A DNA stretch of 64,000 nucleotides from Streptomyces sp. RKAG290. Lineage in GTDB: Bacteria; Actinomycetota; Actinomycetes; Streptomycetales; Streptomycetaceae. Shown here in pieces: positions 1-8,743 of this stretch. The position numbers and the translations under genes were made by a program. The stretch is from contig NZ_JAJOZC010000001.1 in NCBI RefSeq assembly GCF_023701695.1, positions 4,649,894 through 4,713,893 on the forward strand, written 5' to 3'. Positions within the stretch are counted from its first letter, which is position 1; every line of letters starts with the position of its first letter. Below the pieces are notes generated by a model. The model saw only the letters and a list, made by a program, of their open reading frames with translations, was not told the DNA's origin and made no database searches.

Positions 1-726
1 GTGATGACGACGTTCGGGAACTTCGCGGCGACGGCGTTCGACTTCGTCGCGATCATGCTGATGTTCTCGCACGTGGAAGTGCTGGGCGGCTACACGCTGC
101 CGGAGGTCGCCCTGCTGTACGGCGCGTCGGGTACGGCCTTCGGGCTGGCGGATCTGGTGCTGGGCTCGATGGACCGGCTGGGCCGCCGGGTGCGGGACGG
201 GACGCTGGACACGCTGCTGGTGCGGCCGGTCCCGGTGCTCGCGCAGGTGGCGGCCGACCGGTTCGCGCTGCGCAGGCTGGGGCGGATCACGCAGGGGCTG
301 CTGGTGCTCGGCTATGCGCTGGGCACCCTGGACATCGAGTGGACCGTGCTGAAGGTGGTGATGGTGCCGCTGATGCTGCTGAGCGGGGCGGCGATCTTCG
401 GGGCGGTGTTCGTGACCGGGGCGGCGTTCCAGTTCTTCGCGCAGGACGCCGCCGAGGTGCAGAGCTCGTTCACCTACGGCGGGAACACGATGCTGCAGTA
501 CCCGCCGACGGTCTTCGCGAAGGATCTGGTGCGCGGGGTGACGTTCGTCGTGCCGCTGGCGTTCGTGAACTGGCTGCCGGCGCTGTACGTGCTGGGCCGG
601 GAGTATCCGCTGGGCCTGCCGGACTGGGTGGCGTTCCTGCCGCCGGTGGTGGCGGGGCTGTGCTGGGTGCTGGCGGGTCTGGCCTGGCGCGTGGGTCTGC
701 GGTCGTACCGGAGTACGGGCAGTTGA
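1..726 (+). CDS. ABC-2 family transporter permease (5' end outside window)
   Basis: Membrane subunit of an uncharacterised ABC exporter of the COG3694 type. The reading frame is open at the window edge; family members are about 265 residues, so roughly 20-25 N-terminal residues probably lie upstream and the apparent GTG at base 1 should not be trusted. Visible are several hydrophobic segments (around residues 10-25, 95-105, 118-145, 180-200 and 212-230) and the conserved internal stretch GTLDTLLVRPV, which is typical of this permease family. The stop is followed 29 bases later by the ATPase gene, so the two form an operon. The full system normally has a second permease (COG4587 type) upstream, which would lie outside the window. 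Substrate unknown. Confidence 0.85.
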   Translation: MMTTFGNFAATAFDFVAIMLMFSHVEVLGGYTLPEVALLYGASGTAFGLADLVLGSMDRLGRRVRDGTLDTLLVRPVPVLAQVAADRFALRRLGRITQGLLVLGYALGTLDIEWTVLKVVMVPLMLLSGAAIFGAVFVTGAAFQFFAQDAAEVQSSFTYGGNTMLQYPPTVFAKDLVRGVTFVVPLAFVNWLPALYVLGREYPLGLPDWVAFLPPVVAGLCWVLAGLAWRVGLRSYRSTGS

Positions 727-755
727 CGGATATCGAGCGAGGCGGGGCAGGGGAC

Positions 756-1748
756 ATGGGTGCAGGAACCGGCGTGGGCACGGACTTCATCGAGCTGGAC
801 GGTGTCGAGAAGGTCTTCGACGTCCGCCGCAGGACGGGTTTCATGCGCAGCGAGCGGCGTGAGGTGCGCGCCGTCGACGGGATCAGCTTCCGGGTGGCGC
901 GTGGCGAGATGGTCGGCTACATCGGCCCGAACGGCGCCGGGAAGTCGACGACGATCAAGATGCTGACCGGCATCCTCACCCCGAGCGGGGGTTCGCTGCG
1001 GGTGGCGGGCATCGACCCTTCCCGGGAGCGTACGAGGCTGGCACACCGGATCGGGGTGGTCTTCGGGCAGCGCACCACGCTCTGGTGGGACCTGCCGCTG
1101 CGCGACTCGTACCGGCTGGTCCACCGGATGTACCGCGTCCCCGACGCCCGCTTCCGGGCCAACCTGGACCGTTGCATCGAACTCCTCGACCTGGAGGAGC
1201 TGTTGGACGTGCCGGTGCGGCAGCTGTCGCTGGGGCAGCGGATGCGCGGTGACATCGCGGCGGCGCTGCTGCACGATCCGGAGGTGCTGTACCTCGACGA
1301 GCCGACGATCGGGCTCGATGTGGTGTCGAAGGCCAAGGTCCGCGGGTTCCTGCGGGACTTGAACGCGGAGCGGGGCACCACGGTGCTGCTCACGACCCAC
1401 GATCTGACGGACATCGAGCAGTTGTGCAAGCGGGTCATGGTGATCGACCACGGCCGGCTGATGTATGACGGGGCGCTGGCAGGCCTGCATGAGGTGGGTG
1501 AGAGCGAGCGGACGCTGGTGGTGGATCTGGAGCGTGAACTCCCGCCGATCCGGCTGGATCCGGACCTGTCGGTGCGCACGGTGAAGGTGGAGGGGCCGCG
1601 GCAGTGGCTGGCGTTCCCGGCGTCCGCTTCGGCGGCGCCGCTGGTGGCGCGGATCGCCGCGGAGTACCCGCTGGTGGACCTCTCGGTGCGGGAGCCGGAC
1701 ATCGAGGCCGTGATCGCGAAGATGTACGCGTCGGCTGCGAGCACGTAG
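756..1748 (+). CDS. ABC transporter ATP-binding protein
   Basis: ATPase of the exporter whose permease precedes it (COG4586 type, about 330 residues). Walker A GPNGAGKST is near residues 57-65, the signature LSLGQ near 156, and Walker B VLYLDEP near 178, followed by a switch His in the TTHDL segment. An N-terminal extension before the Walker A includes the RRTGFMRSERREVRAVDGISF region typical of this subfamily, and a C-terminal regulatory tail of about 90 residues follows the nucleotide-binding domain. The ATG at 756 is chosen because the open frame further upstream overlaps the permease in another phase and has no family resemblance. Expected to sit on the cytoplasmic side and drive export; the substrate cannot be read from sequence. 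Confidence 0.92.
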   Translation: MGAGTGVGTDFIELDGVEKVFDVRRRTGFMRSERREVRAVDGISFRVARGEMVGYIGPNGAGKSTTIKMLTGILTPSGGSLRVAGIDPSRERTRLAHRIGVVFGQRTTLWWDLPLRDSYRLVHRMYRVPDARFRANLDRCIELLDLEELLDVPVRQLSLGQRMRGDIAAALLHDPEVLYLDEPTIGLDVVSKAKVRGFLRDLNAERGTTVLLTTHDLTDIEQLCKRVMVIDHGRLMYDGALAGLHEVGESERTLVVDLERELPPIRLDPDLSVRTVKVEGPRQWLAFPASASAAPLVARIAAEYPLVDLSVREPDIEAVIAKMYASAAST

Positions 1749-1752
1749 ATCG

Positions 1753-1781
1753 GTGACGGAACCCTACGCGTTCAATAGGCT
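1753..1781 (+). promoter_or_regulatory. Leaderless-type promoter for the DUF1707 gene
   Basis: GTGACG at 1753-1758 and TAGGCT at 1776-1781 are separated by 17 bases, and the ATG at 1789 begins 8 bases after the -10 hexamer. That geometry places the transcription start at or next to the A of ATG, so the mRNA would be leaderless. No Shine-Dalgarno sequence precedes the ATG, which agrees. Confidence 0.6.
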
Positions 1782-1788
1782 GCGCGGT

Positions 1789-2474
1789 ATGACTAGCGAA
1801 CTTCCGGAAATGCGTGCCTCCGACGCTGAGCGTGAACGCATTGCTGAGATTCTGCGCGATGCGGTGGCCGAGGGCCGGCTGGAGATGGAGGAGTTCGAGC
1901 AGCGGCTCGACACCACCTACAAGGCCCGCACGCGTGGGGAGCTGGAACCGATCGTCCGCGACCTGCCGGTCGTCGGGGCGGCCGTGGCGCCGGTCGCCGC
2001 CGGGCAGTCGGGGACGGGTTCGATGGCCCGCTGGTCGGACCGTATCGGCAAGCCGGCGACGTCCGGCGGCGCCTTCGCGTTCTGGGGCGGATTCCACCGC
2101 AAGGGGAACTGGACGATCGGCCGGCTGTTCACCGCGTTCGCGATGTGGGGCGGCGGTGAGATCGACCTGCGCGAGGCGAACTTCGAGGACCGCGAGGTGG
2201 TCATCCGCTGCTTCGCGATCATGGGCGGCATGCAGGTGACGGTCCCGCCGGACCTGAACGTCGAGGTCCGGGGCATCGGCATCATGGGCGGCTTCGGGGA
2301 GAGCTCGAAGGACGAGGGCATCCCGGCGCCGGACTCCCCCGGGTACGGATCACCGGCTTCGCACTGATGGGCGGCGTCGGTGTGGAGCGCAAGCGGAGCA
2401 AGGCGGAGAAGCTGCGGCTGCGGGAGGCGGAGCGCTCGCGGGGCCGGCTGGAGAAGGGCGACGGCAACCGGTAG
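1789..2474 (+). CDS. DUF1707 / cell-wall-stress-response-like protein (frameshifted as sequenced)
   Basis: N-terminal DUF1707 (SHOCT-like) helix pair, seen as the segment MRASDAERERIAEILRDA, then a linker and a beta-rich C-terminal region of the LiaF/DUF2154 type with repeated IMGG motifs. As sequenced the frame closes at 2367, but the -1 frame continues directly with RITGFALMGGVGVERK and a charged tail to TAG at 2474, which is the normal family ending. Adding one C to the C5 run at 2336-2340 joins the halves. The ATG at 1789 is preferred over the in-frame GTG at 1753 because the latter lies in the -35 box. Probably a cytoplasmic or membrane-associated protein of unknown role in envelope stress. 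Confidence 0.75.
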
Positions 2475-2636
2475 CGGGAGGCCCGTGCCGCGGTTCGCGC
2501 GGTTCGCGCTTTCCGTGCGGTCCGGTGGCCCGCACCTGTGCCGGGGCGGTCCGCACCACTGCCCGTGCCGTGCGCGCTGTCCGTGCCGCAGCCCGGACAG
2601 TCCGCACTCCGCCCCGCCTGTCCCGCCTGCGACCCG

Positions 2637-3880
2637 TCAGAGCGCGTCGGAGGACGGGCGGGTGGGCACCAGGTCGGCCGTGCCCACCAGGGAGCCCAGT
2701 CGCTGGTAGCCCGCGTCGTTCAGGTGCAGGTGGTCGCCCGAGTCGAACGCGGGTACAGCCGGTGCGGGTGGGCCGGGTCGCGCAGTGCGCGGTCGAAGTC
2801 GAGGAACTCGTCGAAGATCCCGCCGGCCCGGATCATCTCGTTGACCCGGGTACGCACGGTGTTCTGCACGGGGGTCCAGCTGCGGTAGCCCTGGTACGGC
2901 ATCAGGGTCGCGCCGATGACGTGCAGCCCCCGGGCGTGGGCGCGTTGCGTCAGGGTGCGCAGGGCGTCCACGATCCGCAGCGGGTCCTTCTCCTGGGGGA
3001 AGCCCTGCACGTCGTTGATGCCGAGCGCGATGACGACGGTCTTCGCGCCGGTGATGCCCAGCACGTCGCGGTCGAAGCGGTCCAGGGCGCGCTGCCCGAT
3101 GCCGTCGCGCAGCAGGCGGTTACCGCCGATGCCCTGGTTCACCACCGCGTACCGGCCGTTCAGCCGGTCGGAGAGGATGTCGGGCCAGCGGGTGTTCGCG
3201 TCGGTCGTGGAGCCGGTGCCCGCGGTGAGCGAGTCGCCGAGTGCGACGACGGTGCCGGCGGCGCTCTGGCTGTGCACGTCCACGGCCGTGAGGTAGCGCC
3301 AGGCGGTGCTGCGCCAGGTGCCCTGCCCGGTCTCCACGTAGGAGCTCTGGTGGCTGTTGGGGTGCACGGTGACCGGGCCGTCGGCGGTGGGCGTGCGCAG
3401 CGTGACGACGAGATCGGCGTCGGCGGCGACCGGGACGACGACGGGATCGCTGACGATCTGCCGGCCGGCGGCGACGGTGGTGGTCGGGGCGCCGCGGAAC
3501 GTCACAGGACGCGTGTTCACTGTGACGTTGTCGATGAGCAGCGGCTGGGTACCGAAGAGGTTGGACAGGGTGATGCGGGCCGCGTTGCCGCCGATGCTGG
3601 TGTGGACGACGTTACGGACGGTGCGGTGGGTCAGATCCTGGCCGTGGTTCGGGTCGGCCGCTCCGAGGACGGGCGCGGCCGCCCAGGTGGCGAGCCAGAG
3701 CCCGGACGAGTGAGCCGGCGCCGCCGGCGTGCGGGCCCTGCCCTGCGGTCCGGTGGTGGCGGTCGCCTTCGGCCGGGACCCGGAGAAGAGCAGCGAGCCG
3801 GTGAACGCCACGACGGCGGCGAGCGCGGCGGTGCCCGCCACAAGGGCTATGAGCAGGGCGTACCCCTGGCGCCTGGGCAT
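2637..3880 (-). CDS. SGNH/GDSL-type esterase (frameshifted as sequenced)
   Basis: Secreted or membrane-anchored SGNH hydrolase. Starts at ATG 3880 behind GAGGAG. Residues about 5-32 form a hydrophobic signal anchor. The nucleophile block VVALGDSLTAG, the Gly block (NQGIGGNRLL) and the Asn block (ALGINDVQG) are all in the main frame. The catalytic Asp/His block is not: the main frame runs into a foreign tail, whereas the adjacent frame reads AFDSGDHLHLNDAGYQRLG and continues to a stop at 2637. One missing base in the G3 run at 2751-2753 explains this. Family length with the repair is about 414 residues. Likely acts outside the membrane on acyl esters; substrate unknown. Confidence 0.82.
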
Positions 3881-4024
3881 GGACGGTGTGTCTCCTCTGT
3901 TGGTGGGTCAGTTCAATGATGCGGCAGGGCGCGGGGAACTCAACATGCGGCCCGGGAGTAGGTCGGGTAAGGACAATGCGTACGGGGCGTCGGGGGCCGG
4001 CGCGTACGCGGACGGGTGGAGCGG

Positions 4025-5407
4025 ATGAAGCGGATCGAAGGCACCGGACCGGGCGAGCCGGGGACCGGTACGGGCACGGCCGAGGACGCGGGCGGGGCGG
4101 GGCGTGGGCGGGCTCCGGGCGCCCGCGCGCCCGCCTCCCTGGCGTCGTTCGCGTACACCGCCGCGGACGAGGAGAAGCGTCGCGGCGTACGGCGTATGAA
4201 GACCACGGCCACCGGCCTCCTTCTGCTGGTCGCGCTGGTGTACGTCCTCGCCACGTGGGCGAAGAACGAGTCAGTGGGCGGCTGGCCGGGCTACGTCGCC
4301 GCGGCCGCCGAGGCGGGAATGGTGGGTGCGCTGGCCGACTGGTTCGCCGTCACGGCGCTCTTCAAGCGTCCGCTCGGCCTGCCGATTCCGCACACCGCCA
4401 TCATCCCCACCAAGAAGGACCAGCTCGGGGCGTCACTCGGTTCCTTCGTGGGCGAGAACTTTCTGTCGGGCGGTGTCGTACGGGACCGGATCCGCTCCCT
4501 GGGCATCGGCGGCCGGCTCGGCGCGTGGCTGGCCGAACCGGAGCACGCGGACCGGGTGACGGCCGAACTGTCGACCGCGCTGCGCGGTGCGCTGACCGTG
4601 CTGCGCGACTCGGATGTGCAGGCCGTGGTCGGTGAGGCGATCACCCGGCGGGCGAACGCGGCGGAGATCGGCCCTGGCCTTGGCAAGATGCTGGAGAAGG
4701 TCGTCGCCGACGGCGGTCACCGCAAGGTGGTGGACCTGATCTGTGTGCGGGCTCACGACTGGCTGGTGCTGCACAACGACTCGGTGATGGACGCGGTGCA
4801 GGGCGGCGCGCCCGGCTGGACCCCGCGGTTCGTCGACAAACGGGTGGGTGAGCGGGTCTACAAGGAGCTGCTGCGCTTCGTCACGGAGATGCGCGACATG
4901 CCGGGGCACCCGGCGCGCGGCTCGATCGACACGTTCCTGACGGACTTCGCGGCCGACCTCCAGACGGACTCGGAGACGCGCGACCGGGTGGAGCGGCTGA
5001 AGTCGGAGGTCCTGGGCCGCGGCGAGGTGCAGGACGTCATCGCGTCCGCCTGGTCGTCGGTGCGCACGATGGTCATCGCGGCGGCGGAGGACGAGCAGAG
5101 CGAGCTGCGGCTGCGGGCCCGGGCGTCGCTGATGTCGCTGGGGGCCAGGCTGGCGACGGACGGCAGGCTGCAGCAGAAGCTGGAGGGCTGGCTGGAGGAC
5201 GCGGCGGTGTATGTCGTCACGACGTACCGGACGGAGATCACGTCGCTGATCAGCGACACGGTGGCCGGCTGGGACGCGGAGCAGACATCGAAGAAGATCG
5301 AGGCACACATCGGCCGTGACCTGCAGTTCATCCGCATCAACGGCACGGTGGTGGGTGCGCTGGCGGGACTGGTGATCTATTCGGTGTCGCGCGCCCTGGG
5401 CGGCTAG
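4025..5407 (+). CDS. DUF445 domain-containing membrane protein
   Basis: Full-length DUF445 (YjiN-like) protein of 460 residues. A Gly/Ala/Pro-rich N-terminal tail of about 40 residues precedes the first membrane helix near 60-78, then the family block GMVGALADWFAVTALFKRPL. The central region is helical and charged, and a second hydrophobic helix ends the protein (VVGALAGLVIYSVSRALGG), giving a hairpin-like membrane topology with most of the chain on one side. ATG at 4025 is preferred over the GTG three codons upstream. Family function is not established. It is transcribed away from the SGNH hydrolase gene and is followed by a strong hairpin. Confidence 0.88.
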   Translation: MKRIEGTGPGEPGTGTGTAEDAGGAGRGRAPGARAPASLASFAYTAADEEKRRGVRRMKTTATGLLLLVALVYVLATWAKNESVGGWPGYVAAAAEAGMVGALADWFAVTALFKRPLGLPIPHTAIIPTKKDQLGASLGSFVGENFLSGGVVRDRIRSLGIGGRLGAWLAEPEHADRVTAELSTALRGALTVLRDSDVQAVVGEAITRRANAAEIGPGLGKMLEKVVADGGHRKVVDLICVRAHDWLVLHNDSVMDAVQGGAPGWTPRFVDKRVGERVYKELLRFVTEMRDMPGHPARGSIDTFLTDFAADLQTDSETRDRVERLKSEVLGRGEVQDVIASAWSSVRTMVIAAAEDEQSELRLRARASLMSLGARLATDGRLQQKLEGWLEDAAVYVVTTYRTEITSLISDTVAGWDAEQTSKKIEAHIGRDLQFIRINGTVVGALAGLVIYSVSRALGG

Positions 5408-5410
5408 GCG

Positions 5411-5498
5411 TGCTGTCCCGGGCCTGTGCCGGGCATATCCGGGCCTGTGCAGGGTCCTGTCCGGGCCTATCCGGGCCTGTCCGGGCCGGCCCGAGCCG
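5411..5498 (+). repeat. Degenerate short tandem repeats (CGGGCCTGTC family)
   Basis: Roughly seven imperfect copies of a 10-base word (variants CGGGCCTGTC, CGGGCCTATC, CGGGCCTGTG) follow the DUF445 stop. A second set, three copies of a 15-base unit GGGCCACCCGCACCG, lies just downstream at about 5574-5616. Together they fill most of the 350-base gap before the next gene. Confidence 0.7.
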
Positions 5499-5521
5499 GT
5501 CCGGCGGCTCCGGGGCAATTC

Positions 5522-5545
5522 CAAGCCCGTCCGGCGATTGAGGAC
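5522..5545 (+). repeat. Streptomyces intergenic repeat copy
   Basis: The 23-24 base word beginning CAAGCCCGTCCGGCG and ending TTGAGGAC is, in reverse orientation, the same element that occurs four times at 50918-51055. This word is common between genes in Streptomyces genomes. Confidence 0.75.
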
Positions 5546-5643
5546 GAACGGCTCCCGGGCCGCCCGGCTCCCACCGGGCCACCCGCACCGGGCCACCCGC
5601 ACCGGGCCCACACGCACCCGCACCCGCTCCCGCCCCGAGGGGA

Positions 5644-5688
5644 CCGGGTGCGTGTCCGCCCTGTCGATTCGTGCGGACACGCACCCGG
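5644..5688. terminator. Strong hairpin between convergent genes
   Basis: CCGGGTGCGTGTCCGC (5644-5659) pairs perfectly over 16 bases with GCGGACACGCACCCGG (5673-5688), loop 13. It lies between the DUF445 gene and the convergent small membrane protein gene, so it probably acts as a bidirectional terminator. No T-run follows, as is usual in Streptomyces. Confidence 0.75.
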
Positions 5689-5759
5689 GTTACGCGGGGG
5701 AGTGCCCATCAGTACGCACCGCGCCGCTCTCGTGTTCAACCCGGCGCGAAAATTTCTGC

Positions 5760-6062
5760 TCAGGCCGCTCGGCGGGTGACCGCCCACGACGCCGCGGCCA
5801 CCGTGCCCGCCACGGTGAACACCGCGGGCCAGGCGCCGATCTTCTTGGCGAGCGCGTGCGAGCCGGCGAAGGCGGCGACATAGGCGGTGGTCAGGCCGGC
5901 GGCGGCCCGCGGCCCGGCCTGCCGGTTCCACTCGTACGCCGCGACCGTGCCCGCGGCAGCCAGGGCGACCCCGCCCAGCGGGCGTTTCCTGGTCCACCGT
6001 GCCGTGGCGTAACCGCCGACCAGTCCGCCTGCCGCCACCGCCGCTGCCGGAACCTTCGCCAT
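5760..6062 (-). CDS. Small hydrophobic membrane protein
   Basis: A 100-residue Ala/Gly-rich protein with three or four predicted short membrane helices (about residues 5-20, 30-45, 58-72, 78-95) separated by charged turns (TARWTRKRP, EWNRQAG, ALAKKIG). ATG at 6062 is chosen because GGAGGT lies 7 bases upstream; the in-frame GTG at 6071 is part of that ribosome-binding site. It resembles conserved hypothetical membrane proteins of streptomycetes, but I recognise no functional family. Confidence 0.7.
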   Translation of the reverse strand: MAKVPAAAVAAGGLVGGYATARWTRKRPLGGVALAAAGTVAAYEWNRQAGPRAAAGLTTAYVAAFAGSHALAKKIGAWPAVFTVAGTVAAASWAVTRRAA

Positions 6063-6153
6063 CGCAGCCACCTCCGCCTGTCCGTCGTCCGCAGTCCGTC
6101 ACTGCTTCTCGGCTCCGAGGCTAACGCCGCTTTCGGGCATCCCGTCGCCGAGG

Positions 6154-6196
6154 GGGTGTACGTGCGTTTACCCTGGAGGTGAACGCGTGTACACCC
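6154..6196. promoter_or_regulatory. Inverted repeat, candidate operator of the MFS/TetR operon
   Basis: GGGTGTACGTGCG (6154-6166) and CGCGTGTACACCC (6184-6196) are inverted copies with two mismatches, centred about 50 bases before the MFS ATG. A TACCCT -10-like hexamer lies between the arms. The downstream TetR gene is in the same operon, so autoregulation is the likely use. Confidence 0.55.
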
Positions 6197-6223
6197 CTGC
6201 CGCCGAGCACCGTACGGAGAACC

Positions 6224-7726
6224 ATGCCCGCGGACATACCGGTCCCAGCCGATCCCGCGACCCCCGCCGTCCGGGCCCCGCACCCCCGCCTCGCCGTCGG
6301 TGTGCTGGCGTTCTGCGGTGTCGTGGTCGCGGTCATGCAGACGATCGTCGTCCCGCTGCTGCCGCACATCCCCGAGCTGACCGGCGCCACCCCGGCCGCC
6401 GCGAGCTGGCTGGTCACCGTGACGCTCCTCACGGGCGCGGTCTTCACCCCCGTCCTGGGCCGGGTCGGCGACATGTACGGCAAGCGGCGGGTGCTCGTCG
6501 CCTCGCTCGCCGTGCTGGTGATGGGCTCGGTGCTGTGCGCGATCAGCTCCCACATCGGGGTGCTGATCACCGGCCGCGCCCTGCAGGGGGCCGCGCTCGC
6601 CGTCGTACCGCTGGGCATCAGCATCCTGCGCGACGAGCTGCCGCCCGAGCGCGTGCTGTCGGCCGTCGCCCTGATGAGCTCGACGCTCGGGATCGGCGCG
6701 GCCGTCGGCCTGCCGGTGGCCGCGCTCGTCGTGGAGAACTTCGACTGGCACACGATGTTCTGGGTCTCCGGAGTGATCGGTCTCATCGACATCGCGCTCG
6801 TCCTGCGCTGCGTGCCGGAGTCCCCGCTGCGCACCCGCGGCCGCTTCGACGCCGTCGGCGCGCTCGGCCTGTCCGCCGCACTGGTCTGCCTGCTCCTCGC
6901 GGTCACCCAGGGCGGCGACTGGGGCTGGGGGTCGGTCCGGACGGTCGGCCTGCTCGCGACCGCCGTCGTGGTCGCGCTGCTCTGGGGTGCGTACGAGCTC
7001 CGCGTCACCACGCCCATGGTCGACCTGAGGGTCTCGGCGCGCCCGGCCGTCCTGCTCACCAACATCGCCGCCCTGCTCATCGGCTTCGCGTTCTACGCGA
7101 ACTCACTGGTCACCGCACAGATGGTGCAGGAGCCGAAGGCCACGGGTTACGGGCTCGGCGCCTCGCTCGTCGTCAGTGGACTGTGTCTGCTGCCGGGCGG
7201 CGTGGCGATGGTGGCGCTCTCGCCCGTCTCGGCGCGGATATCCGCCAAGCACGGCCCGAAGGTCAGCCTGGCGCTGGCCGCCGGGATCATCGCCGTCGGC
7301 TACGGGGTGCGCTACTTCACCAGCCACAGCCTCTGGCTGATCATCGCCGGCGCCACCGTCGTCGCCTCCGGCACCGCCATCGCCTACTCGGCGCTCCCCG
7401 CACTGGTGATGCGCGGCGTCCCGGTCAGCGAGACCGGCGCGGCCAACGGCCTGAACACCCTCATGCGCTCGATCGGCCAGGCCTTCTGCAGCGCGACGGT
7501 CGCCGCCGTGCTGGCCAACGTCACCTTCCAGGCGGGCGGCAGGACAGCCCCGACCCTCCACGCGTACCAGCTGGTCTTCGTCATCGCGGCGGGCGCGGCG
7601 CTCGCGGCCCTGACCGTCACGCTGTTCCTGCCGGGCCGCAGGCCCGCCGGGGCGGGTACGGTCGAGGAGAGCCGCAAGGTCCGCAAGGGCGGTGCGCGGA
7701 GGGCACGGATCCAGGAGGGCGCATGA
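6224..7726 (+). CDS. MFS transporter (drug:H+ antiporter, 14-helix type)
   Basis: 500-residue major facilitator with about 14 membrane helices. The loop 2-3 motif is GRVGDMYGKRR, and motif C in helix 5 is represented by the STLGIGAAVGLPV region. The C-terminal tail is basic and cytoplasmic. ATG at 6224 follows CGGAG by a normal spacing; the upstream GTG at 6179 sits inside the inverted repeat and lacks a ribosome-binding site. Its stop overlaps the start of the TetR gene (ATGA), so they are translationally coupled. By family and context it is probably a regulated multidrug or toxic-metabolite exporter; the substrate is not known. Confidence 0.9.
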   Translation: MPADIPVPADPATPAVRAPHPRLAVGVLAFCGVVVAVMQTIVVPLLPHIPELTGATPAAASWLVTVTLLTGAVFTPVLGRVGDMYGKRRVLVASLAVLVMGSVLCAISSHIGVLITGRALQGAALAVVPLGISILRDELPPERVLSAVALMSSTLGIGAAVGLPVAALVVENFDWHTMFWVSGVIGLIDIALVLRCVPESPLRTRGRFDAVGALGLSAALVCLLLAVTQGGDWGWGSVRTVGLLATAVVVALLWGAYELRVTTPMVDLRVSARPAVLLTNIAALLIGFAFYANSLVTAQMVQEPKATGYGLGASLVVSGLCLLPGGVAMVALSPVSARISAKHGPKVSLALAAGIIAVGYGVRYFTSHSLWLIIAGATVVASGTAIAYSALPALVMRGVPVSETGAANGLNTLMRSIGQAFCSATVAAVLANVTFQAGGRTAPTLHAYQLVFVIAAGAALAALTVTLFLPGRRPAGAGTVEESRKVRKGGARRARIQEGA

Positions 7727-8301
7727 CCGGCGGCCAGGCCATCGCACCGCTCCCCGCCTCCGCGGAGGCGGGGACCGGCCGGGACGCGATCCTGCGCGCG
7801 GCTCGGCGGGCGTTCACCCAGCGTCCGTACGCCGAGGTGACGATCCGCCAGATCGCCGCCGACGCCGGGGTGAGCCCGGCCCTCGTGGTCAAGCACTTCG
7901 GCCGCAAGGAAGAACTCTTCAACACCGTGGCGGACTTCGGCCCGGCCGCCGCGGAACTCTTCGACGCCCCGCTCGACACACTGGGCCGGCACATGGTGGT
8001 CACGCTGGTGTCCCGCCGCCGCGAGCTCAAGTCGGACCCGCTCCTGCGCGTCGTGTTCTCCCTCGGCAACCAGGACGAGCGCTCGCTGCTGCGCGACCGG
8101 TTCCACGAACAGGTCACCGACGCCCTGACCGCCCGGCTCCCCGGCCGGGAGCGCGCGTTGCGCGCCGAGCTCCTGGCCGGTCTCCTCCTCGGCCTCGGCG
8201 CGACCCTCAGCCTCCACCGCGAGGGCGCGGGAGCGGCCGCGACGCCGGAGCGCATCGCGGATCTCTACGCGCCGGCGTTGCAGCGGCTGATCACGGGGTG
8301 A
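7723..8301 (+). CDS. TetR/AcrR family transcriptional regulator
   Basis: 192 residues. An N-terminal helix-turn-helix spans about residues 25-70 with the family pattern RQIAADAGVSPALVVKHFGRKEELF, followed by an all-helical ligand domain that includes LLLGLGATLSL. The start overlaps the MFS stop by four bases. Being cotranscribed with an exporter suggests a local repressor that responds to the exported compound and probably binds the inverted repeat at 6154-6196. The last bases overlap by 11 with a convergent gene. Confidence 0.9.
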   Translation: MTGGQAIAPLPASAEAGTGRDAILRAARRAFTQRPYAEVTIRQIAADAGVSPALVVKHFGRKEELFNTVADFGPAAAELFDAPLDTLGRHMVVTLVSRRRELKSDPLLRVVFSLGNQDERSLLRDRFHEQVTDALTARLPGRERALRAELLAGLLLGLGATLSLHREGAGAAATPERIADLYAPALQRLITG

Positions 8302-8743
8302 GGCTTCCGGGGGCGCTGCCCCCGGGGGTTCGGGGATCGTCGATGTCGACGGCGAGATCGAACTCGGCGGTCGAGTGGAACGTAGCGACGTTTCCAGACA
8401 CCCGGATCCGGTCGAAGGGATTGGAATCCGAGAAGAACACCGCCCAAATCAGCTTACGGGCGGCAGTCAGACGGGCGAGGAAGCCGTCCGCGCCCATCGA
8501 GCCCTCGCCGCACCACAGCAGCCCTCCGTCTCCCAGTTCCGCAACGGCGAGCACGCCCACTGCGGAGACCCAGGACGGATCGTCCGCCAGCATCGCGTCG
8601 ACGTCGAAGGGCTCGAGCACCGTGAGGCCCGCAGGCGCTCCGGGAGCGATGTCTACGTCGTAGGAACGCCCGTCGGCGAAGTAGAGCCCGTCCTCGGCGG
8701 GAAGCTCGTAGTCCCCCTCCCACAGCCGTTCGATCGTGGTCAT
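8291..8743 (-). CDS. Hypothetical protein, 150 aa
   Basis: Acidic soluble protein with no signal peptide or membrane helix. The body is beta-rich with conserved-looking blocks (YFADGRSYDVDIAPG, ELGDGGLLWCGEGSMGADGF, IRVSGNVATFHSTAEFDLAV). ATG at 8743 is preceded by the purine-rich AAGAAG; a longer frame upstream is arginine-rich and does not look coded. The last few residues are encoded by the tetR terminator hairpin. I do not recognise the family. Size and acidity resemble immunity or SUKH-type proteins, but no motif proves this. Confidence 0.6.
   Translation of the reverse strand: MTTIERLWEGDYELPAEDGLYFADGRSYDVDIAPGAPAGLTVLEPFDVDAMLADDPSWVSAVGVLAVAELGDGGLLWCGEGSMGADGFLARLTAARKLIWAVFFSDSNPFDRIRVSGNVATFHSTAEFDLAVDIDDPRTPGGSAPGSLTP
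8307..8325. terminator. GC hairpin at the end of tetR
   Basis: CCGGGGGC and GCCCCCGG form a perfect 8-base stem with loop GCT just after the tetR stop. It lies inside the last codons of the convergent gene. Confidence 0.65.

Noticed and set aside
339..755. Extending the ABC ATPase N-terminus upstream by 139 codons
   Set aside because: That stretch overlaps the permease gene out of phase and has shadow composition; the ATPase family begins after ATG 756.
5725..5750. tRNA T-arm-like GTTCAACCC
   Set aside because: No acceptor stem, D-arm or anticodon arm could be folded around it.
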